Numbered from the stretch's first letter, positions 6,944 through 16,325 are shown. The stretch: 24,839 nucleotides of DNA from CAJXTB01 sp047626195 (GCA_047626195.1 JBLHSN010000049.1:1-24839), one strand, 5' to 3'. Notes: generated by a model from the letters alone, not told the origin. Numbers and translations: made by a program.

Positions 6944-8830
6944 GTGCGCCCGTTGCTTTTTCTTCTGCTTGCCGGCTGTGCTGACCGTCCTAGTGTGGTC
7001 GTCGAGGACTCTCGCGATGCCTTCTTTTTCGACCGACCCTTCCCCAGCGACGAGCTGCTCACCGAGCGCGGTACCGTCGACCTCACCGGATGGCCGATTC
7101 CCGAAGCTCAGCTGGGCAGCACCATTGTAGGCGGCTGGGCGCGCATGGTCGGCGAGAGCGTGCACGGATTCTCCCACCTCGGTCCCGTCTACCTACAGCT
7201 GACAGGCCCACTCGACGTACCCGAGACCACCGAGGGACTCGAGACCGATGACGTTCGATTGGTCTCCCTCGACAGCGGCCACCGCCCCGCGCTCCGACTG
7301 CGGTTCATTCGAGACCCGAACGGCGACCCCTTCTACGCGCCAAACACCCTGGTCATCGCCCCAAACCCGACCGACCCGCTGCGCAGCGGCGAACAGTACG
7401 CTGTCGTGCTGTCGAAGGGACTCGTGGAGCGCACCGAGGGCAGCGAAACCCCCGCTGGCCTGGACGACGAAAAGCGCGTGGGCTTCGCCTCGACCTTCAC
7501 CGTACAAGACAGCATCGGCCAGCTCCACACCCTGCGCGATGCCACGGACGCCTTGCTCGACGCCAACCCCGCCTGGCTTCAACCCACCGACTGGCGTGAG
7601 GTCGAGTCCATCGCCTTCGCCCCCGGCATGACGCCTTCTGGCCGCGACGCCACCCAGTTCACCGCGACCTACATAGGCGGTGAGACGGAAGTCACCTGGC
7701 TCGCCGACCGCGCAGGTCAAACCAGCCAAACCATTGATCTAAGCACCGACTCGATGCGCATCTTCGAAGCCCGCATCCAGACCGTCGCCTGGCGACCGCT
7801 CGCCGATCTGCCTTATGCGACTCCCGGCATTGGCTTTCTCTCCGACTTCGGTCGTTCAGATGGGCGAATCGCGTTCAACGCAGACGGGACACTCGGATTC
7901 CCGGGCGAGCCCGAAGCCATGCGAATCGTCATCCAAGTCCCGCGGGACATTCCTGCAACCGCCGTGATGAGCTGGGATCACGGCACCGCTGGCCATGCCT
8001 ACCATGCCGTTCAACAAGTAAACCTCGCTCGTCGCAGTGATGAGATTCGCGACGCCGCAGCCGCTGCAGGTGTGGCCATTGTCAGCCACGACCAACCGCT
8101 GTACGGCCAGCGCTACCCGCTCATTGACCAAGGTTTCGACGGGTCGTTGGGCTTCTACAACATTGCTAATCTGCCTGCTTTCCGCGACAACCAGCGGCAA
8201 GGCGGCATTGACCACCACGTGCTGTACCGCTTCTCCACCGAAGTTCTGCCGACCTTAGACGACGTAGACGTCACCCCAACAATCGTCGGCGCCTTCGGAC
8301 ACTCCCTGGGCTCGGTCACCAATCACATTGCCCTGGCCATGGTCAACGGCGACGGTGCCGACACGGCGTTCCAGTCGGGAAGCGGCGGGTTCTTGGCCAA
8401 CTACGTGGTCCAGACCGGCCTCCTCGGTACCGAGAACGACGTCGTTGAGCTGCTTCAAGGCTTGGTAGAAGCAGACCTCCCTCCTGACCCTAATGGCTCG
8501 GAAGCCGTCGGCGCCCTCATGGGAATCCCGGAGGAATCGTGGGAACAAGTAGACGATATGCACCCGGTCTTCGTGCTGTTCCAGATGATCATGGACCCGT
8601 CAGACCCCCTCGCCCTGGCGCCTGATCAGCCGGTTCCCGAGTCCTTCTTGGTGGGTATTGGTGACCTCCAAGTCCCCAACATCACCACCGACTGGCTCAT
8701 CGACGCACTGCCCGACGCCAGACGGACCGACTGCCAAGCCCAGTCCGACTACGACCCCCACGGCTGCCTGTTCATCGAAGACGACGGACTCAGCACATTC
8801 ACGGAATGGATACAGGGTCTGCCCCAATAA
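6944..8830 (+). CDS. Alpha/beta-hydrolase lipoprotein
   Basis: A 628-aa predicted lipoprotein. The GTG at 6944 is preferred over the GTG at 6938 because GGAG sits five bases before it; it gives the signal MRPLLFLLLAGC with lipobox LAGC. The N-terminal half (to about residue 300) is beta-rich (LRLRFIRDPNGDPF, LVIAPNPTDPLRSG) and resembles Ig-like adhesin or esterase accessory regions. The C-terminal half has a hydrolase fold with the nucleophile elbow GHSLGS (Ser454), a likely acid in GIGDLQVP (Asp574) and a likely catalytic His in DPHG (His606), so an esterase or lipase-type activity outside the inner membrane is likely. The substrate is unknown. It follows the kinase by 48 bases and is followed after 9 bases by the methyltransferase. 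Confidence 0.82.
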   Translation: MRPLLFLLLAGCADRPSVVVEDSRDAFFFDRPFPSDELLTERGTVDLTGWPIPEAQLGSTIVGGWARMVGESVHGFSHLGPVYLQLTGPLDVPETTEGLETDDVRLVSLDSGHRPALRLRFIRDPNGDPFYAPNTLVIAPNPTDPLRSGEQYAVVLSKGLVERTEGSETPAGLDDEKRVGFASTFTVQDSIGQLHTLRDATDALLDANPAWLQPTDWREVESIAFAPGMTPSGRDATQFTATYIGGETEVTWLADRAGQTSQTIDLSTDSMRIFEARIQTVAWRPLADLPYATPGIGFLSDFGRSDGRIAFNADGTLGFPGEPEAMRIVIQVPRDIPATAVMSWDHGTAGHAYHAVQQVNLARRSDEIRDAAAAAGVAIVSHDQPLYGQRYPLIDQGFDGSLGFYNIANLPAFRDNQRQGGIDHHVLYRFSTEVLPTLDDVDVTPTIVGAFGHSLGSVTNHIALAMVNGDGADTAFQSGSGGFLANYVVQTGLLGTENDVVELLQGLVEADLPPDPNGSEAVGALMGIPEESWEQVDDMHPVFVLFQMIMDPSDPLALAPDQPVPESFLVGIGDLQVPNITTDWLIDALPDARRTDCQAQSDYDPHGCLFIEDDGLSTFTEWIQGLPQ

Positions 8831-8839
8831 GGAGACGCC

Positions 8840-9502
8840 GTGTCCAGAGAGCCGACCCCCGTCAACAAAGCCCTATACGACTACATCGTACGTGTTGGTG
8901 TTCCCGAAATCCCCGCACAGACGGCGCTGCGCGAACGCACCGGTGAGTTGGCCCAGGCAAATATGCAGGTCAGTGCTGACGAAGGCGCATTCTTGGCCAT
9001 GCTCGTCCGCTTGACCGGCGCCAAGCGCATTGTCGAAGTGGGCACATTCACCGGCTACTCAGCGCTCGCTATGGCCCTTGCCCTACCCGATGACGGCATG
9101 CTCATCGCTTGCGACGTCAGCCGGGAGTGGACCGCCATTGGCGAAGAATACTGGGCCCAGGCAGGTGTCACAGATCGCATCGATTTGCGCATCGCGCCTG
9201 GGACAGAGACCCTGGCCTCGCTCCTTGCAGAAGGCGCAGCCGGCTCCTTCGACATGGCCTTCATCGATGCTGACAAAGAAAGCTACGACGCCTACTATGA
9301 ATACTGCCTCGCTCTCATTCGCCCAGGCGGGCTTATCTGCGTGGACAACGTTTTGTGGGGCGGCTCGGTCCTGAGCACGGATGATGACCGGCCGGCAACG
9401 CAAGCGATTCGCGCGTTCAACCAGGCCCGCTCGACAGACGAACGCGTAGACCGCGTTCTCATTACAGTGGGAGACGGCGTGACCATGCTACGTAAGCGGT
9501 AG
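8840..9502 (+). CDS. Class I SAM-dependent O-methyltransferase (caffeoyl-CoA OMT-like)
   Basis: A 220-aa cytoplasmic enzyme starting at a GTG with AAGGAG five bases upstream. The SAM-binding motif I is VEVGTFTGYSALAMAL, motif II ends in ACD (IACDVSREW), and FIDADKESYDAYYEY carries the metal-coordinating Asp residues of the cation-dependent caffeoyl-CoA O-methyltransferase family, followed by GGLICVDNVLWGG. Length and motif order match that family, which methylates hydroxyls, usually of catechol-type substrates. The bacterial members are broad, so no substrate is proposed. It lies within a tight operon between two lipoprotein genes, which suggests constitutive co-expression rather than a dedicated pathway. 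Confidence 0.9.
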   Translation: MSREPTPVNKALYDYIVRVGVPEIPAQTALRERTGELAQANMQVSADEGAFLAMLVRLTGAKRIVEVGTFTGYSALAMALALPDDGMLIACDVSREWTAIGEEYWAQAGVTDRIDLRIAPGTETLASLLAEGAAGSFDMAFIDADKESYDAYYEYCLALIRPGGLICVDNVLWGGSVLSTDDDRPATQAIRAFNQARSTDERVDRVLITVGDGVTMLRKR

Positions 9503-9514
9503 CTCGGAGCTTGA

Positions 9515-10366
9515 ATGCGCAAAGCCCTCTTCGTCGTGACCGTAGTGAGTACCGGTTGCGTCACCCAGAGGGAGGCCTGCGCAGACGGCGAGACCTTCGA
9601 CCACGAAGGCCAAGTATGTAGGGCGTATACCGAGGCAGCCCCCTTCCTCACCGAGGTGTGGACGCCCGCTCCAGGAACCACCTGGCAGTGGCAGCTGACC
9701 GGAGAGATCGACACCTCGCTCAACGTCGACATGTACGACGTAGACCTCTTCGAAACTCCAGACTCCGTCTTTGAGGCCCTGTCTGGCAAGACCGTCGTCT
9801 GCTACTTCAGCGCCGGCTCTGTTGAGAGCTTTCGCGACGACGCCTTGCGCATGCCCGAAGAGGCCATCGGCGACCGCCTTCTTGGCTGGACAGACGAACG
9901 CTGGCTCGACGTCAGCCATCCGGCCGTCCTTGAGATGGTTGAGCGTCGCCTAGACCTTGCGGTTGAACGGGGATGTGATGGTGTCGAGCCCGACAACGTA
10001 GATGGCCATACCAACCGCAGCGGCTTCCCAATCAGTGCCGCAGAGCAGCTACAATTCAACCGCTTCATTGCCGACCAAGCCCACACGCGGTCCTTGTCCA
10101 TCGGTCTCAAGAACGACATCAAGCAACTGGAAGAGCTGGAGCCTTGGTTCGACTGGGCCCTCAACGAAGAGTGCCACGAGTACGAGGAGTGCGGCACCTA
10201 CACGCCCTTCCGCCGCGCCGGAAAAGCCATCTTCCACACCGAATACGTGACTGCCTTCAGCCGCGCCGAAGCCAAGGCCACCGAAGTCTGCGTACACCCA
10301 GGATTTAGCACGCTGGTCAAGCTACTCGACCTCGGACCCGAACGCATTGCCTGCCAGCCCGATTAG
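9515..10366 (+). CDS. GH114 glycoside hydrolase lipoprotein (endo-alpha-1,4-polygalactosaminidase-like)
   Basis: A 283-aa predicted lipoprotein: signal MRKALFVVTVVSTGC with Cys15, start ATG with GGAG five bases upstream. After a short Cys-containing linker, the TIM-barrel signatures of GH114 follow in order: TWQWQLTGEID (from W57), NVDMYDVDLF, VVCYFSAGSVESFRDD, DVSHPAVLEMVERR, CDGVEPDNVDGHTN (E158, D160, D163), LSIGLKND and ALNEECHEYEEC. The family includes endo-acting enzymes that cleave alpha-1,4-linked galactosamine polymers, as found in some biofilm exopolysaccharides. The acid/base pair is presumably among the conserved D/E residues above. It is last in the kinase-led operon and its stop is only 5 bases from that of the convergent kinase. 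Confidence 0.88.
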   Translation: MRKALFVVTVVSTGCVTQREACADGETFDHEGQVCRAYTEAAPFLTEVWTPAPGTTWQWQLTGEIDTSLNVDMYDVDLFETPDSVFEALSGKTVVCYFSAGSVESFRDDALRMPEEAIGDRLLGWTDERWLDVSHPAVLEMVERRLDLAVERGCDGVEPDNVDGHTNRSGFPISAAEQLQFNRFIADQAHTRSLSIGLKNDIKQLEELEPWFDWALNEECHEYEECGTYTPFRRAGKAIFHTEYVTAFSRAEAKATEVCVHPGFSTLVKLLDLGPERIACQPD

Positions 10367-10371
10367 CGCCG

Positions 10372-11625
<1,254 letters not shown>

Positions 11626-11640
11626 AGAATGTTCCGTTCT

Positions 11641-11662
11641 ACCTCACTCAACAATCTGAGGT
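11641..11662. promoter_or_regulatory. Inverted repeat in the divergent kinase / PhoD-like promoter region
   Basis: ACCTCA and TGAGGT form a perfect six-base dyad with a ten-base spacer, in the 81-base gap between the divergent starts at 11625 and 11707. This is a typical place for a shared operator, but a dyad of this length can occur by chance and no -35/-10 pair is clear on either strand. Confidence 0.25.
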
Positions 11663-11706
11663 CGACCCGTGGTCAGTACATCGTTCGGCCGGATAAGTTC
11701 CGCTGT

Positions 11707-13095
11707 ATGACTAAGCCCACCCGTCGCGCCTTTCTCGCCTCCCTCACAGCAACTGGTGTGGGAATTGCCTGCAATCCAGAAACTCCAGTCTTGGAACCTG
11801 TTGATCAGGGGCCACCAACCCGCGCAGATGAGCCGTGGTCCGGCGTCTCAGCGCCTGTCGGAGATGTCGCACACATCGCCGTTGGTGACCCGTCGTTGGA
11901 TTCTGTCATCGTTGTCGGACGCGTTCCGGCAGAGGCCTCCGCAACTGTGCACTGGTCGCAATGGAACGACGGTTGGGCTGCGGAAGAATCAATGGACCTG
12001 GTCGCTGATGACGCTGGGTACATCCGTGTCACGTTGACCGGACTGACCGCTGGGCTTCCCATTGCTGTACAGATCACTACAGCAGACGCCAGCTCCACCG
12101 TCGTCCAAGGACGCATGCCACCCCAGGCAGACGCTCGCACTCGCGTCACGATTCTCGCCGGAAGCTGCTCCAGCCAGCAACATGTGGATTTCCCGAGCCT
12201 CACACGCGCCATCGAACGTGGCTCCCCGGACCTGTACATTGGACTCGGCGACACGGTGTACCAAGACAACAGCCAGAACTCTGGAGACTTCCGGCGCTTG
12301 TGGATGCAAAATCTGCAGTCACCGTCCTACCGAGCCCTGTTTGCAAACACACTGAACGCGTTCACCTGGGACGACCACGAGGTCGACAACAACTTCGACC
12401 CCGCAGATACCGAACGCATGGACCTCGGCCGCGACCGCATGCGCGAAGTGCTGCCCATCACCATAGACCCAGACCACCCCAATAGGCTGTGGCGCAAGCT
12501 GTCCATGGGCTCTACCGTAGACGTGTTCATGATGGACATGCGCAGTGAGCGACGCCCAGAGGAGCTGGAGTTCGTGTCCCAAGACCAACTCGAGTGGCTG
12601 GTTCAAGGCATCGCCGAGTCGAGCGCCACATGGAAGCTAATCTGTGCGCCGGTTCCCATCTCGCGGCTTCCCGGCCTGCTCGAAGCCGAGGTCGCGCGCA
12701 ACGACACCTGGAAAGGTGACGCCTATAACGAGCAACGCCTGGCCTTCCTTGCGGCTATTGACGGTATCTCCGGAGTACTCATCCTAACCGGAGACCACCA
12801 CATGCCGGCGGTCTCTACCGTGACCCCCAGTGGTCCCGGCAGTCGGACCTGGGAGGTCTTTACCGGCCCCCTTGGCAGCTTCCGCGCTCCATCGTACATC
12901 CTAGTCCCTGACTCCCCGCAGCTTCTGTGGCGCGCCCAGCAGTGGACAACGACTAAGCTGGAGTTCAGCGCCAACGGCGTTGTTGAGGTCACCTTCATTG
13001 GCGAGGATGATGAGACTTGGTTTCAGGCCCTCTTCACCGACAACGGCGAGATGCTCGACATATTCACTACCTACGACCCAATGCAGGATGCGTAG
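11707..13095 (+). CDS. PhoD-like metallophosphatase, Tat-exported lipoprotein
   Basis: A 462-aa predicted exported phosphatase. The ATG at 11707 gives a twin-arginine signal (KPTRRAFLASL) followed by lipobox GIAC, as expected for PhoD-type enzymes; the frame is open 26 codons further upstream but that part looks non-coding. An N-terminal fibronectin-like domain (about 50-150) precedes the metallophosphatase domain: AGSCSS, YIGLGDTVYQDN (D182), FTWDDHEVDNN (D222, D223, H224), and LILTGDHHM (D363, H364, H365). These are the metal-coordinating positions of the PhoD/alkaline phosphatase D family, which hydrolyses phosphodiesters and monoesters outside the inner membrane, often under phosphate limitation. 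No pho box was recognised upstream. The ribosome site is weak. Confidence 0.87.
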   Translation: MTKPTRRAFLASLTATGVGIACNPETPVLEPVDQGPPTRADEPWSGVSAPVGDVAHIAVGDPSLDSVIVVGRVPAEASATVHWSQWNDGWAAEESMDLVADDAGYIRVTLTGLTAGLPIAVQITTADASSTVVQGRMPPQADARTRVTILAGSCSSQQHVDFPSLTRAIERGSPDLYIGLGDTVYQDNSQNSGDFRRLWMQNLQSPSYRALFANTLNAFTWDDHEVDNNFDPADTERMDLGRDRMREVLPITIDPDHPNRLWRKLSMGSTVDVFMMDMRSERRPEELEFVSQDQLEWLVQGIAESSATWKLICAPVPISRLPGLLEAEVARNDTWKGDAYNEQRLAFLAAIDGISGVLILTGDHHMPAVSTVTPSGPGSRTWEVFTGPLGSFRAPSYILVPDSPQLLWRAQQWTTTKLEFSANGVVEVTFIGEDDETWFQALFTDNGEMLDIFTTYDPMQDA

Positions 13096-13114
13096 CGTTC
13101 GATACTCGGGTTGT

Positions 13115-13135
13115 GACCGTCGCATTGTGACGGTC
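13115..13135 (+). terminator. Hairpin after the PhoD-like gene
   Basis: GACCGTC (13115-13121) and GACGGTC (13129-13135) form a perfect seven-base stem with a seven-base loop, 20 bases after the PhoD-like stop. There is no T-run after it, so if it terminates it would need Rho or be inefficient. Confidence 0.4.
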
Positions 13136-13395
13136 TTGCCATGTTGGGATGTTAGCTATCAGCGGTCAGGCCTCCACACAGACGGCTGATCGCAACGGGG
13201 CATAAGCAGGAATCTCGCATCGCGAAAGCCATGGTGAGAGCGACAACTGAGATGCCGTGGATTCGATGTCTGAAGCCCATAGCTGAAGGTTCGGAGCCGC
13301 CACGCCGAGACATTCCCTCCTAGAGTGCGACCTGTGCTGACACCTCCTTACGTAAAAAATGACTCTACCGTCACTTTTACACGTCACACTACAGT
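13136..13395. other. Gene-free stretch upstream of the hydroxylase leader
   Basis: Together with the flanking hairpins this is part of a 409-base gap (13096-13504) with no convincing gene; the open frames crossing it lack ribosome sites and coding-like composition. It holds a six-base dyad ATCAGC / GCTGAT (13158-13163 and 13185-13190), a palindrome TTACGTAA (13348-13355) and a TGAC-N6-GTCA dyad (13360-13373). The latter two lie in a locally AT-rich patch where a promoter for the downstream gene is expected, but I cannot place -35/-10 boxes with confidence. Confidence 0.4.
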
Positions 13396-13500
13396 ATCGG
13401 GGTGAAAATCCGATGGATCCATAGTGGATACCAGCGGTCCCGAGTCACTTCTCGGCATGCTGCCGAGACGAAAAGCGGTTCTAAAACCGCCACGGGAGGG
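13396..13500 (+). promoter_or_regulatory. Structured 5' leader of the hydroxylase gene, possible cis-regulatory RNA
   Basis: Three clean hairpins precede the start codon. ATCGG / CCGAT (13396-13400 with 13410-13414) closes a nine-base loop GGTGAAAAT. CTCGGCA / TGCCGAG (13451-13457 with 13461-13467) has a three-base loop. GCGGTT / AACCGC (13475-13480 with 13485-13490) has a CTAA loop and ends just before the GGGAGG ribosome site. The GGTGAAAATCC loop and the segment GCGGTCCCG recall parts of the cobalamin riboswitch core, but the B12 box and other conserved blocks are not found, so this is not called as one. Confidence 0.45.
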
Positions 13501-13504
13501 GTGT

Positions 13505-14386
13505 ATGCGGCGTTGGGTAGCCTACGGATTGTTTCCGACGGTTCTGTCACTCGCGGTTCTAGGCGGACTCGCATTGTTGAGGTCGGGCGTACCACCGGCC
13601 TTGGCTGTCATTGTCATGATTGCCATCTGCGTGGTACCCATTGCTCTGGCCCAGCGATTCATGCCCTACGAGCGGTCCTGGGCAAGCGAAGCCAAGACCT
13701 ACGGCCTCGACATGGTCCACATGCTCATTACCGGCATCGCTGGTGAGCTGTCCCGCGCTATCGTCCTAGGCGTTCTGGTCTGGGCGACCTTCTCGGCGGC
13801 AGACCACGTGGGCCTCGGCTGGTGGCCATCGTCCTGGCCCGTCCTACTCCAGCTTCCCCTCGCCCTCATCATTGGCGACTTTGGTGCCTACTGGGTCCAT
13901 CGCTCAGCACACCGCGTCCCCTTACTGTGGCGCGTTCACGCCATGCACCACAGCTCCGAGCAGCTCTACGTCCTATCCAGCGGTCGCAACCACCCCATGA
14001 ACGTCGTGCTCACCTATACCTGCCAGATTGGCCCACTTCTGGTGTTAGGCGCTGGCGGCGAAGTACTCACCCTAGTGGCCTTGTTCACGTCCATGCACGG
14101 CATGCTCCAGCATGCGAATATCGATCTGAAACACGGGGTGTTCAACCACATCTTCGCCACCGCAGACCTCCACCGGTGGCACCACCACACCGATGCTGAC
14201 ACCAGCAACCACAACTTCGGCAGCAACCTGGTCCTGTTCGACCAACTGTTCGGCACTCGCTACCTGCCCGCAGGTGAGGAATGCCGAGAGGTTGGACTTC
14301 CAGACCTGCACCTGCCCCACAACGTGCTCCACCACCTCGTGTCGCCGTTCCGCCTCGACTACTACTACAGCAATCCGCCGAGCTAG
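13505..14386 (+). CDS. Fatty acid hydroxylase / sterol desaturase superfamily membrane enzyme
   Basis: A 293-aa integral membrane protein starting at the ATG at 13505, with GGGAGG about five bases upstream. It has two N-terminal hydrophobic helices (about 5-50), then further helices around 75-125 and 165-200. The di-iron His clusters of the family are all visible: HRSAH (132-136), HAMHH (145-149), HGMLQH, and HRWHHH (223-228) followed by SNHNFG. Members hydroxylate or desaturate lipids using oxygen at a di-iron site; the substrate (sterol, hopanoid, carotenoid or acyl chain) cannot be told from sequence. It is preceded by the structured leader and converges on the unknown 395-aa gene, sharing a CTAG that holds both stops. 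Confidence 0.87.
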   Translation: MRRWVAYGLFPTVLSLAVLGGLALLRSGVPPALAVIVMIAICVVPIALAQRFMPYERSWASEAKTYGLDMVHMLITGIAGELSRAIVLGVLVWATFSAADHVGLGWWPSSWPVLLQLPLALIIGDFGAYWVHRSAHRVPLLWRVHAMHHSSEQLYVLSSGRNHPMNVVLTYTCQIGPLLVLGAGGEVLTLVALFTSMHGMLQHANIDLKHGVFNHIFATADLHRWHHHTDADTSNHNFGSNLVLFDQLFGTRYLPAGEECREVGLPDLHLPHNVLHHLVSPFRLDYYYSNPPS

Positions 14387-15570
14387 TCGTCTTCGGTGTC
14401 TGCGCCGGGGAGCAGTCCACCGACCAAATCCACCACGTCGACGGTCACCATTTTCCCGGTCCGTGACACCGCCGATATCGTCTCTGGCGCCAGCGCCTTG
14501 GCAAAAGCACCAATCATCGCATTGAGCATGCCCGACGCATGGCTGGCGACGAAGGCACGGTTGATGACGGGCTCAGCATCGGGGTTCCGCTCGGTCATAT
14601 ACGCCCGTAAAGTCTCGCTCATATCGAGTGCTGGAAGTAGCCGTCCGGCTGAACCACGCCCCCGGTACACGCGCTTCGCATACGCAGTGCGTACGGCGTC
14701 GAGGGCCGCTCCCGTATCGGCAACCGACCCACCGCCAGCCTTTAAGAATAACGCTCGCGCGGCATCAAATAACTTGAGCAGCTGCGCCGGTGTGTAGCCG
14801 TCCGTCTCCACCGACTCTGCGGCAACGGGCTCGTCTCCGACAACAGCTTCCCCATCCCAGTCCAGAGGAATACCGGCAACAAATTCGTCGACGTCATCGC
14901 TCCACGCCAGGTGGTGAACCGAGAGACCACGCCCCGAGCCCGGTACGTCTAGCACCACCCACATCTCGTCGACCACATCCGACCGACGACGGGTAAAGCG
15001 CAGTCCGCACACCACTCGGTCCACGCCCGGCAGATCCCATTCACCCGCGCGGTCGATACGCACACCCGCCTCGCCGGTCAGGGTGCGCAGCTTCTCTACC
15101 GCCCCGAGCCGTCCAGCATCCTTGGGCCATGCGCTAGGCCGCCACTCGCCGGCACTGCTCACGACCTCTCGCGACCACGCCGCTGCCCGCTCGCTCGTTG
15201 CCAAGTCCGAGATGCGGGTCAGGGTAGACAGGCGACCGGTCAAGTGTAGACCCGAGCGAATGGCATCCTGGGGCAAAGCCACCAGGCGCCACTGTTGCTC
15301 CTCGTCCAAGGCAAACAGCGCGTGAGCCACACCGTCAGCACCGCTAAACCGGACCGCCGCACGATCATCACGAACCACCACCTCCTCAGAAGCGTCTGGC
15401 ACATGACCTAAACGAGACGCCCGGCGGAAGTAGCGTCCCACAGCAGGTCCACGGCCGCGCCAGCCCGCATGCGTGGCGAGCATTTCTGCACGTGGAGCAG
15501 ACTTGTCTCGAATGGCGTCTCGAAAGGCGTCAAACACTGCAAGGACTACGGCGTGGCGTGGGTCGGACAT
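14383..15570 (-). CDS. Protein of unknown function, 395 aa
   Basis: Cytoplasmic-looking protein with no signal peptide or membrane helix. I chose the ATG at 15570 (MSDPRHAVVLAVF) because the longer frame would overlap the divergent gene's ribosome site; the ribosome site here is weak. The N-terminal 120 residues show a helix-rich start and then strands such as RAAVRFSGA and QQWRLVALP, loosely like an NTF2/SnoaL-like fold. The middle has many charged residues around DEMWVVLDVPGSG. The C-terminal third is helical with Gly-rich turns (KAGGGSVADTGAALDAV, YRGRGSAGRLLP). I do not recognise a family and propose no function. It shares a divergent promoter region with the tpm-like gene. Confidence 0.75.
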   Translation of the reverse strand: MSDPRHAVVLAVFDAFRDAIRDKSAPRAEMLATHAGWRGRGPAVGRYFRRASRLGHVPDASEEVVVRDDRAAVRFSGADGVAHALFALDEEQQWRLVALPQDAIRSGLHLTGRLSTLTRISDLATSERAAAWSREVVSSAGEWRPSAWPKDAGRLGAVEKLRTLTGEAGVRIDRAGEWDLPGVDRVVCGLRFTRRRSDVVDEMWVVLDVPGSGRGLSVHHLAWSDDVDEFVAGIPLDWDGEAVVGDEPVAAESVETDGYTPAQLLKLFDAARALFLKAGGGSVADTGAALDAVRTAYAKRVYRGRGSAGRLLPALDMSETLRAYMTERNPDAEPVINRAFVASHASGMLNAMIGAFAKALAPETISAVSRTGKMVTVDVVDLVGGLLPGADTEDD

Positions 15571-15588
15571 CGGACAAGGCGATACCAC

Positions 15589-15603
15589 ACCGGGCTGCCC
15601 GGT
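15589..15603. promoter_or_regulatory. Perfect dyad in the divergent promoter of the unknown and tpm-like genes
   Basis: ACCGGG-CTG-CCCGGT is a perfect 15-base dyad in the 70-base gap between the divergent starts at 15570 and 15641, flanked on both sides by CCACAC as a direct repeat. Its position suits an operator acting on both genes; a regulator is not identified. It could also simply be an RNA hairpin. Confidence 0.4.
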
Positions 15604-15640
15604 TCCACACCACGACTCAACCGGAGCACAAGGAGGCAAC

Positions 15641-16279
15641 ATGGAGCCCGAATTCTGGCAAGCAAAATGGGATGCAGGGCAGATTGGCTTTCACAGCAAT
15701 GCCGTTCACACCGACCTTCACGACCACGGCGAAGACTGGCTCGCTGGGGGCCCGCACCAAATTCTCGTCCCGCTCTGTGGCAAGTCGGTCGACCTGGCCT
15801 GGCTTGCGGAGAAGGGGCATCAGGTGATTGGCCTTGAGCTCGCGAAGAATGCTGTGGTTGCTCTGTTCGCAGACGCTGGACTCACTCCCACATGGAGCAC
15901 TGTTCCTGGCGGCGAACGGGCCCAATCGGGTAATCTCACTGTGTACTCCGGCAACCTCTTCGACATCTCCCCGTCCACGATTGGTCCCATCACCCGCGTC
16001 TGGGACCGCGCCGCATTCATCGCGCTTCATCCTGACCAACGCGCAGCCTACGTTGCTCACTTACGCGCGTGCATGGCTCCACAGGCAAAGCTCATGATGA
16101 ATGTCCTACACTACGACCCTTCGGTCATGGACGGCCCGCCCTGGTCGGTCGACGACCCTATCGTTGGCAAGTACTACCCAGAGGCCACTCGGCTCGGCAG
16201 CCGCGACGCCCTCGACGACCGGTGGAAGTCCCGAGGCCATAAACGGGTTGAAGCCGTGACATGGCTCGCACAGGTGTAG
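15641..16279 (+). CDS. tpm: Thiopurine S-methyltransferase family protein
   Basis: A 212-aa cytoplasmic SAM-dependent methyltransferase, close to the usual bacterial length of about 215-220. The ATG at 15641 has AGGAGG six bases upstream; the frame is open further 5' but overlaps the divergent promoter. Diagnostic motifs of the TPMT family are present: FWQAKWDAGQIGFH at the N-terminus, LVPLCGKSVDLAWLAEKGH as the SAM-binding segment, GLELAKNAV, VWDRAAFIAL, and MMNVLHYDPS. Bacterial members methylate sulfur, selenium or tellurium compounds and thereby volatilise or detoxify them; the natural substrate here is not known. Confidence 0.9.
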   Translation: MEPEFWQAKWDAGQIGFHSNAVHTDLHDHGEDWLAGGPHQILVPLCGKSVDLAWLAEKGHQVIGLELAKNAVVALFADAGLTPTWSTVPGGERAQSGNLTVYSGNLFDISPSTIGPITRVWDRAAFIALHPDQRAAYVAHLRACMAPQAKLMMNVLHYDPSVMDGPPWSVDDPIVGKYYPEATRLGSRDALDDRWKSRGHKRVEAVTWLAQV

Positions 16280-16294
16280 GATTGCCGGGTAGGC

Positions 16295-16325
16295 TTGACG
16301 TCATCGGTTGTCTTGGGTGTTCATA
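16295..16325 (+). promoter_or_regulatory. Possible promoter of the peptidase-TPR-thioredoxin gene
   Basis: TTGACG (16295-16300) matches the -35 consensus at 5/6. Nineteen bases later TTCATA (16320-16325) is a weak -10 match. Together they sit about 40 bases before the ATG at 16366. The spacer is longer than ideal and the -10 is poor, so this is tentative. Confidence 0.3.

Noticed and set aside
13166..13387. 73-aa minus-strand frame in the 409-base gap
   Set aside because: No ribosome site or recognisable features, and it crosses several dyads of the likely regulatory region.
13396..13500. Cobalamin riboswitch
   Set aside because: GGTGAAAATCC and GCGGTCCCG resemble core blocks, but there is a 20-base insertion between them and neither the B12 box nor the other conserved blocks are visible.
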